Below, one piece after another: positions 20,184 to 29,820 of a stretch of DNA of 64,000 nucleotides. A program made the position numbers and the translations under genes. Position 1 is the stretch's first letter. Each line of letters starts with the position of its first letter. This DNA comes from Mesorhizobium sp. M4B.F.Ca.ET.058.02.1.1 (GTDB taxonomy: Bacteria > Pseudomonadota > Alphaproteobacteria > Rhizobiales > Rhizobiaceae): assembly GCF_003952505.1 (NCBI RefSeq), contig NZ_CP034450.1, positions 1,240,001-1,304,000 of the forward strand, written 5' to 3'. The notes below the pieces were generated by a model. It had not been told where the DNA came from. It did not search any database and worked only from the letters and a program-made list of their open reading frames with translations.

Positions 20184-20374
20184 TGTCATGGATGAAGTCC
20201 GGATGCTGATTGCGGACCGAAGGCCCGCCTCGAAAATTGGCGCGAAAAGCGCATGGGAGGCCGGTTTTGTCAAGGCAAGCGGTCACGCGGTAGTGTCTCG
20301 GTTGAAATTGCAGAGCCGGTTGACAAAGGCCGCAGGCGGTCGCTCCATTAGATGTTCCTAAGATGGAGGCAGCG

Positions 20375-20563
20375 ATGGCGTACACGTATCGGTGCAAGGA
20401 CTATCCCGGGATGGAAGCCTGTCCGGGGAGGTTTACGGCAGAAAGCGCGGAAGAAGTCATGCAGCACGTTGAGCTTCACGCGAAGTCCGCGCATGGGGAA
20501 GACCCAAGCCAGTGGTCCACAGAGGATCGGCAACAACTACAAGCGATGATGATCGCCAGCTAG
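20375..20563 (+). CDS. DUF1059 domain small protein
   Basis: 62 residues, MAYTYRCKDYPGMEACPGRF and onward. Two cysteines in C-K-D-Y-P-G-M-E-A-C and the E-E-V-M-Q-H-V-E-L-H-A...H pattern match DUF1059. Cys and His residues may bind metal. It is transcribed divergently from aspS. The function of the family is unknown. Confidence 0.8.
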   Translation: MAYTYRCKDYPGMEACPGRFTAESAEEVMQHVELHAKSAHGEDPSQWSTEDRQQLQAMMIAS

Positions 20564-20612
20564 TTTTTGGACTGAGACGCCACCAGCCACACAGGCGTGC
20601 CGCTTTGGCCTC

Positions 20613-21371
20613 TCACGCGAAATGGATTTCAGCACCCTGGCGTTCGAAATCGGCGAGGATCGCGGCCGGCGCGGTCTTTTCGACCACCAGATGGCGGATC
20701 GCTTCGGGCTTGGCGACGCGGTAGGGCGCCGCTGTCGCCAGCTTGTCGTTGGTGACGGCGATGACAAGGCCGGCGCTGTTCCTGGCCATAGCGCGCTTCA
20801 CCTCGGCCTCGGCCGAATCGAAGGCCGTCACGCCGCGCGCGGCGTCGAGGCCGCAGGAGCCCAGGAAACATAGATCGGCGCCAAGCTGCGAGACGGCCGC
20901 CAGCGTATCGGCGCCGACGCAGGTTCCGAGGTCGCGGACGAACCTGCCGCCGAGCACGATCAACGCGACCGACGGATGATCGGACAGCGCCGAGGCGACA
21001 TCCAGCGAATTGGTGGCGATGGTCAGCTCGAGCTCGCGCGGAATGGCCCTGGCTATCGCCGCGTTGGTGGTGCCGCCATCTATGAACAGACTCTGTCCGG
21101 CGGAAAGCAGCCTCACTGCCGCGCTCGCCAGCCGCATCTTCTCCTCGACCGCGTGCCCGCTGCGCTGGCTGACTGTTGCCGCGGCCAAAGGTGCCGATGC
21201 GACCGCGCCGCCATAGACGCGGCGGCACTTGCCCGCTTTCGCCAGCTCCCTGAGATCGCGGCGGACCGTATCCTCGGAAACGCCGAAGTGGCTCGCCAGT
21301 TCTCCGGCCAGCACCCTCCCCTCGGCCGCAAGACGGTCGCGGATGATCTGCTGTCGTTGATCGGTCAGCAT
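20613..21371 (-). CDS. DeoR/GlpR family transcriptional regulator
   Basis: 252 residues from MLTDQRQQIIRDRL. The N-terminal DeoR helix-turn-helix (GELASHFGVSEDTVRRDLRELAKAGKCRRVYGGAV) is followed by the sugar-phosphate-sensing DeoRC domain (FIDGGTTNAAIARAI, ...VIAVTNDKL). The frame is open far upstream, but the domain start fixes the ATG. It is divergent from an MFS transporter, with two direct repeats of a TGCACGTT-type motif between them, the likely binding sites. It probably represses the transporter until a metabolite appears. Confidence 0.9.
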   Translation of the reverse strand: MLTDQRQQIIRDRLAAEGRVLAGELASHFGVSEDTVRRDLRELAKAGKCRRVYGGAVASAPLAAATVSQRSGHAVEEKMRLASAAVRLLSAGQSLFIDGGTTNAAIARAIPRELELTIATNSLDVASALSDHPSVALIVLGGRFVRDLGTCVGADTLAAVSQLGADLCFLGSCGLDAARGVTAFDSAEAEVKRAMARNSAGLVIAVTNDKLATAAPYRVAKPEAIRHLVVEKTAPAAILADFERQGAEIHFA

Positions 21372-21392
21372 TGCATGATCCTGTTTTTGTTC

Positions 21393-21425
21393 TGCACGTT
21401 CTTGCATGTTTTGCACGTTTGTGCA
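21393..21425. promoter_or_regulatory. Tandem DeoR-type operator repeats
   Basis: Two 14-base copies, TGCACGTTCTTGCA (21393-21406) and TGCACGTTTGTGCA (21412-21425), in direct orientation with a 19-base period, lie in the intergenic region between the divergent deoR-type and MFS genes. Phased direct repeats fit DeoR-family operators. That this protein binds them is inferred from position. Confidence 0.6.
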
Positions 21426-21491
21426 AGGAGTGAGCCTTGTCGGACTGCTGGACAAGCCAGCCGTCGACCCACTTTCATTGAAAGCACCACG

Positions 21492-22715
21492 ATGCGTTTT
21501 GGTCTCAGCCTTGCCCCTCAACACCGCGTCTATGCCGGGTTCGCGATCTATTCCTTCGCCATGGGCAACATCTTCCCGCGGCTCCCCGACATCAAGCGCG
21601 CCATGGAGATCGAGGACGGCACGCTCGGGCTCAGCCTGATCGGAACGCCGATCGGCACCTTGACGGCGCTGACGCTGGCGGCGCCGGTGCTTGAACGCGT
21701 CGGCTTCCGCCGCGCGCTGCTCGGCTTGGTGCCGCTCATCGCGCTCGCCTATGCCATCGCGGTGCACGCGCCGGGACCGCTTGCGCTGTTCCTGATGCTG
21801 CTTCCGGTCGGCCTTATGATCGGCAGCGTCGAGATCATTCTCAACGTCGAGGCTGACAGGACCGAGTTCCTGCTCGGACGCCGGATCATGAACCGGGCGC
21901 ACTCGTTCTGGAGCATGGGCTTCTTCGGTGCCGGGCTGTTCGGCGGCGCGCTCGCGCATCTCGGACTGTCGCCACAACTCCATCTCGCCGTCGTCGTGCC
22001 GATGGTGGGCCTGTCGATGATGCTCTTTCTCGGTGGCTACGAGCCGGCGCCCGCCCGTCAAACCGGCACCGGCGATGCCGCGCCCATGTTCGCGCGGCCG
22101 ACATTGCCGATCCTGGTCCTCGTCGCGGTGACACTGTCGGCGATGCTGCTGGAAGGCGCCAGTATCGACTGGTCGGCGATCTACATGCGCACCGTGTTCG
22201 ACACGGGTCCCTTCGTCGCCGGCTGCACGGTGGCGCTGTTTGCGTTTTCGCAGGCGACGACGCGCTTCTTCGCCGACAGTTTCGTCGACCGCCATTCGCC
22301 AAGCGGCGTGGCACGCGTGCTGCTGGCGACAATGGCCGCGGGCGTGCTCATCGTCTTTTTCTCGCCTGCGCCGGCTGTCTCGATGCTGGGTTTTGCGCTT
22401 CTGGGCATCGGCACAAGCGCCATCTTCCCGCTGGCGATCTCCGCCGCCGCGCAGCGCACGGACCGCTCCGCGGCGATTAACGTCGCGGCGTTGTCGCAGA
22501 TCTCCTTCGTCGCCTTCCTGCTCGGCCCGCCGCTGCTCGGCTTCGTCTCGGATCATTGGGGCATCCGCTCGGCCTTCGGCATCGGCATCCCGTTCATCGT
22601 GCTCAGCCTGCTGACCGCCGGCTCGCTTGGCCGGCGGCCGGCCAAGTCGGCCGCGCCGGCGGACGAAGCGCCCGATCCGGCGCGGAAGATGCTGCCGCAA
22701 GCCGGCGAGGCGTGA
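21492..22715 (+). CDS. MFS transporter
   Basis: 407 residues with 12 hydrophobic helices. The ATG at 21492 starts MRFGLSLAPQHRVYAGFAIYSFAMGNIFPRLPDIKRAM, a pattern of the small FucP/YbjJ-like MFS proteins. The frame is open upstream but crosses the operator region. It is likely controlled by the divergent DeoR-type regulator, suggesting sugar or polyol traffic. The direction of transport is unknown. Confidence 0.85.
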   Translation: MRFGLSLAPQHRVYAGFAIYSFAMGNIFPRLPDIKRAMEIEDGTLGLSLIGTPIGTLTALTLAAPVLERVGFRRALLGLVPLIALAYAIAVHAPGPLALFLMLLPVGLMIGSVEIILNVEADRTEFLLGRRIMNRAHSFWSMGFFGAGLFGGALAHLGLSPQLHLAVVVPMVGLSMMLFLGGYEPAPARQTGTGDAAPMFARPTLPILVLVAVTLSAMLLEGASIDWSAIYMRTVFDTGPFVAGCTVALFAFSQATTRFFADSFVDRHSPSGVARVLLATMAAGVLIVFFSPAPAVSMLGFALLGIGTSAIFPLAISAAAQRTDRSAAINVAALSQISFVAFLLGPPLLGFVSDHWGIRSAFGIGIPFIVLSLLTAGSLGRRPAKSAAPADEAPDPARKMLPQAGEA

Positions 22716-22777
22716 GCGGCACTTCCGTTGTCAGCCGATGCGCTCGCACACGTGTGGCGCGTCGCGGCTGCCACCCT

Positions 22778-23773
22778 TTACAGCGATGCGACAGCCCCGA
22801 TTCCCCGGCGGACCGCCTCGCGGTAAGCCAGGTCGGCCGCCACCATGTCCTCCATGGCAACGCCCATTGCCTTGTAGACGGTGATCTGGTCGGCGCTAAC
22901 CCGGCCCGGCCGCGCCCCGAGCAGTATATCGCCAAGTTCGGCTCCGGTTTCCGGATCGATGCCAGCCAGTTCACAGGAACCGACCGGCGTCGGGGCAAAT
23001 GCATCGCTTGTCTCGACGAAAAGGCTGGCCTTGCCGACAAGCTCGACCGGCAATTCGCCACCGGGTGGCGCGACGCCGACCGACGAGACATGCGTGCCGG
23101 GCCGCACCCATTGGGCCGAAATCACCGGCTCAAAGGAATGCGTTGCCAGGCAGACAACATCCGACGAGCGCACCGCGGCCTCGATATCGCTGACGGCAAC
23201 AATACCCGGATGTAGCGCCGCAAGCGCCTGCGCATCCGCGAACTCCTTCGAGACAATGCGGATCTCGGCGAAGTCGCGGACCAGTGGCAGAAGGCGCAGG
23301 TGCTGGCCGGCCTGGACGCCGGCGCCCACCACAGTCGCGACCTTGACGTCGCGCCGGGCCAGTTCGCGCACCGAGAGCACGGCCGAGCCGGAAGTGCGCA
23401 CGGCGGTGATGTAGGTGCCATCCATGACGCAGACCGGCAATCCCGTCTGCGGGTCGAACAGATGGATGGTGGCGAGATGGCTTGGGATGCCTCTGGCGAT
23501 ATTGCCCTCGAATACGTTGACGATCTTCACCGTCAGATGCATGCCCGCCATCCAGGCCGGCATCGCCGGCGAATAGCCGGCCTGCGGAATGTCGAGCTGG
23601 GGCCGCGCCGGATTGACGACCTTGCCGCCAGACAGCGCCTGGAAGCCGTCCGCCAGTACGTCGAGAAGCCGGCGGAGGTCGATGCAGGCTTTCACCTCGG
23701 CCTCGCTCAATATGCGCACCGGCGTGTCACCCTTGGCGTGGGCGTTGCGGTAGTTCGAAATGGCTGATGTCAT
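22778..23773 (-). CDS. Ornithine cyclodeaminase / mu-crystallin family protein
   Basis: About 331 residues from MTSAISNYRNAHAKGD; an ATG 11 codons earlier (23806) is an alternative. The NAD-binding motif VVGAGVQAGQH and the preceding AVRTSGSAVLSVRELARRD identify the family, which contains ornithine cyclodeaminase, alanine dehydrogenase and ketimine reductases. The exact substrate cannot be read from sequence. A divergent Lrp/AsnC regulator suggests an amino-acid-inducible catabolic step. It acts in the cytoplasm. Confidence 0.85.
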   Translation of the reverse strand: MTSAISNYRNAHAKGDTPVRILSEAEVKACIDLRRLLDVLADGFQALSGGKVVNPARPQLDIPQAGYSPAMPAWMAGMHLTVKIVNVFEGNIARGIPSHLATIHLFDPQTGLPVCVMDGTYITAVRTSGSAVLSVRELARRDVKVATVVGAGVQAGQHLRLLPLVRDFAEIRIVSKEFADAQALAALHPGIVAVSDIEAAVRSSDVVCLATHSFEPVISAQWVRPGTHVSSVGVAPPGGELPVELVGKASLFVETSDAFAPTPVGSCELAGIDPETGAELGDILLGARPGRVSADQITVYKAMGVAMEDMVAADLAYREAVRRGIGAVASL

Positions 23774-23859
23774 GGGGTCTTGCCCTGGTCTGGTTGAGTT
23801 GCCCATGAACGATATTGCCACCTGACAGCGTGATGAAATATGCTGTTTTGACCATTTCC

Positions 23860-23874
23860 GCGTGACTATCACGC
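23860..23874. promoter_or_regulatory. Perfect dyad in the Lrp / cyclodeaminase divergent region
   Basis: GCGTGACTATCACGC is a perfect palindrome around a 3-base centre, inside a wider imperfect dyad (TTTTGACCA to TGGCCAAAA). It lies 31 bases before the Lrp-type start codon, a likely operator for that regulator. Confidence 0.6.
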
Positions 23875-23904
23875 AATACTTGGCCAAAAAGTGTGAGTAC
23901 TGAA

Positions 23905-24366
23905 ATGGACGATCTCGACCGTATCGACCGCTCGTTGCTGCGTTTGTTGCAGGAGGATGGCCGCCGCACCACGCTCGACCTCGCCCGCCGGGTCGGGCTG
24001 TCGCCGACGGGCGCCTCGCAGCGCATCAGGCGGCTGTTCAGCGAAGGCTTCATCCGGGCGGTGCGGGCCGTCCTCGACCCGGCCAAGATCGGCAAGGCGC
24101 AACTTGTCTTCATCGAGGTTCGGCTCGACCATACAGCGCCGCATGTCTTCGACCGCTTCGCCGAGGCTGTGTTGCGGGCGCCCGAGATCATCGAATGCCA
24201 CATGGTGGTTGGCGGCTTCGACTACCTGGTCAAGGCGCGCATCGCCGACATGGCAATGTTCCAGGATTTCCTGCAGCGGGTCATCCTGCCGCTGCCGGGG
24301 GTCCGGGAAACGCACACCTACGCTTCGATCGCCAATGTGAAACCCGACGCCTTGTTGCCGATCTGA
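23905..24366 (+). CDS. Lrp/AsnC family transcriptional regulator
   Basis: 153 residues from the ATG at 23905; a GTG four codons earlier is possible. The N-terminal HTH (DRIDRSLLRLLQEDGRRTTLDLARRVGLSPTGASQRIRRL) and C-terminal RAM domain (HMVVGGFDYLVKARIADM) are complete. Placed head-to-head with the cyclodeaminase-like gene, it resembles PutR/BkdR-type activators that sense the amino acid being broken down. The effector is unknown. Confidence 0.92.
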   Translation: MDDLDRIDRSLLRLLQEDGRRTTLDLARRVGLSPTGASQRIRRLFSEGFIRAVRAVLDPAKIGKAQLVFIEVRLDHTAPHVFDRFAEAVLRAPEIIECHMVVGGFDYLVKARIADMAMFQDFLQRVILPLPGVRETHTYASIANVKPDALLPI

Positions 24367-24553
24367 ATTGGCGCAGAGGCACGCGTTCCAAGACGCTTGT
24401 CATTCCGTGACCGCAATCGACGCCTCTCCGCGCTGAAACTCCAGCGAGAGCGCCGCGGGTCGCCACTGGCCCGCTGCTCTCCCGGAATTGCCGCTGGCAT
24501 TGGCGGTGGCGATGGTCCAAGAAGGATCCCCAACATGTGATTGCCTTCCCCTC

Positions 24554-25798
24554 ATGTCCTCGATCCGCCCGCTTATCCCGCTCCTCATTGCCGCCGGTAT
24601 CCTGCTCGGCGGCAATGGACTGCAGGGCACGCTGATCGCGCTGCGCGGCGCGCAGGAGGGCTTTTCCGCCCCCGTCATCGGCCTTATGGGCACTTTCTAT
24701 TTCGCCGGCTTCCTGCTCGGCTGCCTGGCCGTTACCCGCATCCTGAAGGCAGTCGGCCATGTCAGGACCTTCTCGGCGCTCGCCGCCACCGCCTCGGCCG
24801 GCACGCTGCTGCTTGTGCTGGTCATCGATCCTATCATGTGGTGCGCGGTGCGCTTTGCCGGCGGGTTCTGCTTCGCCGGCCTGTTCACCGTGATGGAAGC
24901 CTGGCTCAACTCCGGCGTCACCAACAAGGACCGCGCGCGCGTGCTTGCCATCTACCGCATGGTCGACATCGGCTCGGTCACCAGCGCGCAGTTCCTGATC
25001 CCGATCTTCGGCGCCGGCGGCTTTGCCATCTTCGCCATCATGTCGATGATGATCACGCTGTCGCTGGTGCCGGTCTCGCTCGGCGACCGCTCCAACCCGA
25101 CGCCGCCGGAAGACGTCAAGCTCGACCTGCCGCGCGTCTGGCGCATCTCGCCGCTCGGCTCGATCGGCTGCATCGCGGTCGGCGTCACCAATAGCGCCTT
25201 CCGCACGCTCTCGCCCGTCTATGCCGAGCAGATCGGCATGTCGGTCGCCGATGTCGTGACCTTCGTCAGCGTCGGCATCTTCGGCGGCGCTCTCATCCAG
25301 TATCCGCTCGGCTATCTCTCCGACCGCCGGGACCGGCGCTCGGTGCTGCTGGCGACAACCTGCTGCGCCATGGTGGCGGCATTGGCACTGGTGTTCGTGG
25401 CCGGCGCCGACCCATTCCTCAACTTCGTCATCGTCTTCATCTTCGGCAGTTTCGCCATGCCGCTCTTTTCGCTGTCCGCGGCGCATGCCAACGACCGCGC
25501 CGACAAGGGCGAGTTCGTGCTGATCAACGCGGCGCTGATGCTGTTCTACTCCTTCGGCGCCATCGGCGGCCCGTTCGCGGCCTCGGCGGCGATGCAATAT
25601 TTCGGACCGGGCGCCCTGTTTGTGTTCAGCGCCGTCGTCTATGCGGTGCTGATCCTCGTCATCCTCTACCGCATGCAGGTGCGCTCCGGCGTGCCGGCCG
25701 ACAGACGCAGCCCTTTCACCGCGCTCTTGCGCACATCGACGGTGTTCGCGCGGCTGGCGCGGCGCAGCGGCGATTCCGATGGATCGAGCGAGCCATGA
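24554..25798 (+). CDS. MFS transporter
   Basis: 414 residues from MSSIRPLIPLL, with 12 predicted helices in two halves and typical MFS loops (YPLGYLSDRRDRRSVL between helices 8 and 9). It resembles YcaD-type transporters. The downstream end is rich in Arg and Ser. The substrate is unknown. No regulator is adjacent apart from the Lrp gene 187 bases upstream. Confidence 0.85.
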   Translation: MSSIRPLIPLLIAAGILLGGNGLQGTLIALRGAQEGFSAPVIGLMGTFYFAGFLLGCLAVTRILKAVGHVRTFSALAATASAGTLLLVLVIDPIMWCAVRFAGGFCFAGLFTVMEAWLNSGVTNKDRARVLAIYRMVDIGSVTSAQFLIPIFGAGGFAIFAIMSMMITLSLVPVSLGDRSNPTPPEDVKLDLPRVWRISPLGSIGCIAVGVTNSAFRTLSPVYAEQIGMSVADVVTFVSVGIFGGALIQYPLGYLSDRRDRRSVLLATTCCAMVAALALVFVAGADPFLNFVIVFIFGSFAMPLFSLSAAHANDRADKGEFVLINAALMLFYSFGAIGGPFAASAAMQYFGPGALFVFSAVVYAVLILVILYRMQVRSGVPADRRSPFTALLRTSTVFARLARRSGDSDGSSEP

Positions 25799-25871
25799 CC
25801 TTGCGGCGGCTTGACGAAAGCGCCCGCGGCTGAAATTGAAAGGGACCTAATTTGTTCTTAAAAGCGATTTG

Positions 25872-27023
25872 ATGCACGTCATCACCACCCAAGCTGAGCT
25901 CGAGAGCGCCATCGCCGCGTTCGAAAAGTCGGAATTCGTCACCGTCGATACCGAGTTCATCCGCGAGACGACATTTTGGCCGATCCTGTGCCTGATCCAG
26001 ATGGCCTCGCCCGGCCTGACCGCGCTGATCGACCCGCTCGCGCCCGACATCGACCTGAAACCGTTCTTCCGGCTGATGGCCAACGAGGCCGTGGTCAAGG
26101 TCTTCCACGCCGCGCGCCAGGACATCGAAATCATCGTCCATCTCGGCGATCTCATGCCGCACCCGGTGTTCGACACCCAGGTGGCGGCGATGGTCTGCGG
26201 CTTCGGCGACAGCGTCTCCTACGACCAGCTGGTGCAGCGCATCACCGGTGCCCGGCTCGACAAATCCTCGCGTTTCACTGACTGGCGCCACCGGCCGCTC
26301 TCCGACAAGCAGCTCGACTACGCGCTCGCCGACGTGACCCATCTGATTGAGGTCTACAGGAAGCTCAGCGCCGAGCTCAAGCGCGAGAACCGCGCCCATT
26401 GGCTCAACGAGGAAATGGAGGTGCTGACCTCGCGCCAGACCTACGATCCGCACCCCGAGGATGCCTGGAAGCGTCTGAAGATGCGGCTGCGCAAGCCGCA
26501 GGAGCTGGCGATCGTGCAGGCGGTCGCCGCCTGGCGCGAACGCGAGGCGCGCGAGCGCGACGTGCCGCGCGGCCGGGTGCTGAAGGACGATGCCATCTAT
26601 GAGATCGCGCAGCAGGCGCCGCGCGATTCCACCGCGCTCGGCCGGCTGCGCACCACGCCGAAAGGTTGGGAGCGCTCGGCGACCGCAACGGCGCTGCTGG
26701 GCGCCGTCACCACCGCGCTTGCCCTGCCCAGGGAGGCGATGCCGAAGCTGCCGAAGACGTTCCAGCCGCCCGAAGGTTCGAGTGCCGCGGCGGAGCTGCT
26801 CAAGGTGCTCTTGCGCATGATCGCCGAAAAGGAAGGCGTCGCCTCGAAGGTGCTCGCCTCCAGCGACGATATCGACCGCATCGCGGCCGAGGGCGAGGAT
26901 GCCGATGTGCCGGCTCTTCAGGGCTGGCGGCGGGCGGTGTTCGGCGAACAGGCGCTGAAGCTGGTGCGCGGCGAGATCGGCATTAAGTTCGACAAGCGCA
27001 AGATTGCGCTGTTCGACCTGTAG
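25872..27023 (+). CDS. rnd: Ribonuclease D
   Basis: 383 residues. The DEDDy exonuclease motifs are visible: VTVDTEFIRE, KVFHAARQDIEI, and YALADVTHL with the catalytic Tyr. The HRDC domain follows at about residues 205-290 (PQELAIVQAVAAWREREARERDVPRGRVLKDDAI). It trims tRNA and other structured RNA 3' ends in the cytoplasm. The length is normal. The ATG at 25872 immediately follows a TTG. Confidence 0.95.
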   Translation: MHVITTQAELESAIAAFEKSEFVTVDTEFIRETTFWPILCLIQMASPGLTALIDPLAPDIDLKPFFRLMANEAVVKVFHAARQDIEIIVHLGDLMPHPVFDTQVAAMVCGFGDSVSYDQLVQRITGARLDKSSRFTDWRHRPLSDKQLDYALADVTHLIEVYRKLSAELKRENRAHWLNEEMEVLTSRQTYDPHPEDAWKRLKMRLRKPQELAIVQAVAAWREREARERDVPRGRVLKDDAIYEIAQQAPRDSTALGRLRTTPKGWERSATATALLGAVTTALALPREAMPKLPKTFQPPEGSSAAAELLKVLLRMIAEKEGVASKVLASSDDIDRIAAEGEDADVPALQGWRRAVFGEQALKLVRGEIGIKFDKRKIALFDL

Positions 27024-27030
27024 CATCTTC

Positions 27031-27200
27031 CCTTCTCCCCAAGATGGATCGCCGCGCAGCGCCGAGACGGATGGCTGGAAGAAATGCGATGTAGCAAAAT
27101 CGAGCGATTTTAAGCACTTGCGTCGCCAGCGCCTCACTCCGTCCGACACCCTCATCCGACCGAGCCTTGCTCGGTCACCTTCTCCCACAAGGGGAGAAAG
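27031..27200. repeat. GC-rich inverted repeat, copy 3
   Basis: CCTTCTCCCCAAGATGGATCGC at the left and CCTTCTCCCACAAGGGGAGAAAG at the right, with CGCAGCGCCGAGACGGATG shared with copy 1. It sits between the stops of rnd and the MAPEG gene. The left arm is shortened relative to copy 1. Confidence 0.75.
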
Positions 27201-27215
27201 TGAGCCAAGGTCGAT

Positions 27216-27635
27216 TCAGCCCGCCCCAAGAAGGTGCAACGCGAACAACACCCAGGCCAGCAGTAGAACCACCGCGCCGAAGAAGAAGACGGAGCTGCGG
27301 TGGCGCAGGTTGTTGCTGCTGAGATGCACCCAGGCGTGGGCATAGCGCGACAGGATGAATATCCACGCCAGCGTAAGCGTCAAATAGTTGACGCCGTTGG
27401 TCACGAACAGCGCCAGGCACAGCGCGTGAAACAGCACCGGCAATTCGAACTGATTGATCAGATTGTTGGCGACGGTGACGCAGGAGGCCGGCTCGGTGGT
27501 GCGGACCTTGTACTGGCCGACCTTTGCCTCGCCTGACTTGACGGCAAAGTACCGGCGCCGGGCCATCACGAGATAGACAATATAGACCAGCAGAACATGC
27601 GCCAGCATCGGCCAGAAGATCGCGGTCTGGCTCAC
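27216..27635 (-). CDS. MAPEG family membrane protein
   Basis: 139 residues from a GTG start whose GTGA overlaps the upstream gene's stop. Four helices and the loop pattern NNLINQFELPVLFHALCLAL match the MAPEG group (membrane-associated eicosanoid/glutathione metabolism proteins). Bacterial members may have glutathione-dependent activity, but none is proven here. It is probably cotranscribed with the membrane protein before it. Confidence 0.85.
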   Translation of the reverse strand: MSQTAIFWPMLAHVLLVYIVYLVMARRRYFAVKSGEAKVGQYKVRTTEPASCVTVANNLINQFELPVLFHALCLALFVTNGVNYLTLTLAWIFILSRYAHAWVHLSSNNLRHRSSVFFFGAVVLLLAWVLFALHLLGAG

Positions 27636-28300
27636 GGCCGCTCGCCGCCCTGCCCGGCCTGCCGCTGATCCGCCAGGTAGAAGACCGCAATGACTCCCAC
27701 CGGGATCCCCAGCAGCGCGAATTTGGTGACGGTCAGGGCCGAAGCGAAGGCGAGCGAATCGGGATTGGCCGACTGGAAATCGGACAGCAGCCGCGCCACG
27801 GCGAGATTCTGCGCGTAGTCGGCCAGCGTATAGGGCAGCACGAGCACGAGGGCCAACAGCGACTGGGCGGGGGCGGCCATCGTCCGGAATTTGGCCAGCC
27901 GGCGCCCGGTGACCAGGAGGAGGCTGAGCAGGGTCAGCGACAGGAGCGCCGGGAACAGGAGGTCGAAGGTCAGATAGTGCCAAACGAGGATGATCTCGCC
28001 GCCGCGCCGGCCAAGCGCGGTGAGCCAGGCCATGCCTTCATCCGGGGTGAAGCCGGCAAGGCGCATGTCGAGCGACGGCAGTCCGCCGCTCAAGCGGCGG
28101 AAATAGAAGAATTCCAGCAGGGTCATGGCGACAAAGACCGCCAGCGTGACGAACGAGAGCGCTGCGGTGTGGCGCGACAGCCGAAGCGCTGTCGCCGTCA
28201 GGTTGCGCCAAAGCCTGTAACGATCCCGTTGATCAGGCTCGGCGGCCTGATCAAATTCCGCCCGGATAGTTCGGGCTTTCGCGGGTGATCGTGACGTCAT
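27632..28300 (-). CDS. Membrane protein of unknown function
   Basis: About 222 residues from [11 protein letters not shown], whose start overlaps the guaB 3' end by 50 bases. A basic N-terminus is followed by four to five hydrophobic helices. No family is recognised. It is coupled (GTGA overlap) to the MAPEG gene. A start further inside, after the guaB stop, is possible because the first 16 codons lie within guaB. Confidence 0.65.
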   Translation of the reverse strand: MTSRSPAKARTIRAEFDQAAEPDQRDRYRLWRNLTATALRLSRHTAALSFVTLAVFVAMTLLEFFYFRRLSGGLPSLDMRLAGFTPDEGMAWLTALGRRGGEIILVWHYLTFDLLFPALLSLTLLSLLLVTGRRLAKFRTMAAPAQSLLALVLVLPYTLADYAQNLAVARLLSDFQSANPDSLAFASALTVTKFALLGIPVGVIAVFYLADQRQAGQGGERP

Positions 28301-29753
28301 GGGCGTGGCTTTCACGAAGTCCGGCGTTGGATATGCGCACAAAGGTGGCGCGTTCGCGGAAATCGGCAAGATCGCGGCCACCGACATAACCCATAGCGGC
28401 TTTCAGGCCGCCTGCAAGCTGGTGCAGCACGCCAGCCACAGGTCCTTTGTAGGGAACCTGCCCTTCGATGCCTTCCGGGACCAGTTTCAGCGTGTCGCGG
28501 ACCTCGGCCTGGAAGTAGCGATCGGCCGAGCCGCGCGCCATGGCGCCGACCGAGCCCATGCCGCGATAGGCCTTAAACGAGCGGCCCTGGTGCAGATAGA
28601 CCTCGCCCGGGCTCTCGTCGGTGCCGGCCAGCAGCGAGCCGATCATGGCGGCGCCGGCGCCGGCGGCGAGCGCCTTGGCGAGATCGCCCGAATATTTGAT
28701 GCCGCCGTCGGCAATCACCGTCACGCCCTTTTTGTGCGCCGTCTCGACCGCCGACATGATCGCCGAAAGCTGCGGCACGCCGACGCCGGCGACGATTCGC
28801 GTGGTGCAGATCGAGCCTGGACCGATGCCGACCTTGACGGCGTCGGCGCCGGCGTCGATCAGCGCCTGCGTGCCTTCCGCAGTGGCTACGTTGCCGGCCA
28901 GGATGCGCACCGAATTCGAAAGCTTCTTCGCCCGGGTCACCGCGTCCAGCACGCGCTGCGAGTGGCCGTGCGCGGTGTCGATGACCAGAAGATCGACGCC
29001 GGCATCGATGAGGCGTTCGGCACGCTCGAAGCCGTCATCGCCGACGCTGGTGGCGGCGGCGGCGCGTAGCCGTCCCTGCGCATCCTTGGTGGCGTGCGGG
29101 TTGAGCTGCGACTTCTCGATGTCCTTGACGGTGATCAGGCCGACGCAATTGCCCTTCCTGTCGACGACGACCAGCTTCTCGATGCGGTGCTTGTGCAAGA
29201 GCCGCTTGGCCTCGTCCTGGTCGACATTCTCCTTCACCGTGATCAGGTTCTCGCGGGTCATCAACTCATAGACCTTCTGCGAGGGATCGGAAGCGAAACG
29301 CACGTCTCGGTTGGTCAGGATGCCGACCAGCCGGCCGACCGTATGGCCGCCGGTGCCGCCGTTCTCGACCACCGGAATGCCCGAAATCGAGTAGGTGCGC
29401 ATCAGCGCCAGCGCGTCGGCGAGCGTGGCGTCCGGACCGATGGTGACGGGATTCACCACCATGCCGGATTCGAACTTCTTCACCTGGCGGACCTGCTCTG
29501 CCTGCTCGGCCGGCGAGAAATTGCGGTGGATGACGCCGATGCCGCCGGCCTGGGCCATGGCGATAGCGAGCCGGGCCTCGGTGACGGTGTCCATGGCGGC
29601 CGACAGGATCGGCACGTTGAGGTCGATGTCGCCGGCGATGCGGGTGCGGATGTCGGTCTCGCCGGGCATGACCTCGGAATGACCGGGCTGCAGCAGCACG
29701 TCGTCAAAGGTCAGCGCCAGCGCGCCGGTGGACGTTTCGATGATTTTTGCCAT
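28251..29753 (-). CDS. guaB: IMP dehydrogenase
   Basis: 500 residues from MAKIIETS. The TIM-barrel core is complete, with the active-site cysteine in [18 protein letters not shown] and the flap with GMGSVGAM. Two CBS domains lie about residues 95-215 ([18 protein letters not shown]). It converts IMP to XMP, the committed step to GMP. The upstream 5' region contains a hairpin with a T-run, which might attenuate expression. Confidence 0.97.
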   Translation of the reverse strand: MAKIIETSTGALALTFDDVLLQPGHSEVMPGETDIRTRIAGDIDLNVPILSAAMDTVTEARLAIAMAQAGGIGVIHRNFSPAEQAEQVRQVKKFESGMVVNPVTIGPDATLADALALMRTYSISGIPVVENGGTGGHTVGRLVGILTNRDVRFASDPSQKVYELMTRENLITVKENVDQDEAKRLLHKHRIEKLVVVDRKGNCVGLITVKDIEKSQLNPHATKDAQGRLRAAAATSVGDDGFERAERLIDAGVDLLVIDTAHGHSQRVLDAVTRAKKLSNSVRILAGNVATAEGTQALIDAGADAVKVGIGPGSICTTRIVAGVGVPQLSAIMSAVETAHKKGVTVIADGGIKYSGDLAKALAAGAGAAMIGSLLAGTDESPGEVYLHQGRSFKAYRGMGSVGAMARGSADRYFQAEVRDTLKLVPEGIEGQVPYKGPVAGVLHQLAGGLKAAMGYVGGRDLADFRERATFVRISNAGLRESHAHDVTITRESPNYPGGI

Positions 29754-29790
29754 GGCCAGTCCTTCGAACACGAAAAAGCCTGGGGAATAC

Positions 29791-29820
29791 AAAAAAGCGC
29801 TGGACCGTTATGGACAGCGC
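29791..29820 (-). terminator. Terminator-like hairpin in the guaB leader
   Basis: Read on the minus strand, GCGCTG ... CAGCGC forms a stem (with a further CC/GG pair inside) followed at once by TTTTTT, about 40 bases before the guaB start codon. No upstream minus-strand gene needs a terminator here, so it looks like an attenuator in the guaB leader. Only the hairpin and T-run are observed; the regulatory role is inferred. Confidence 0.5.
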
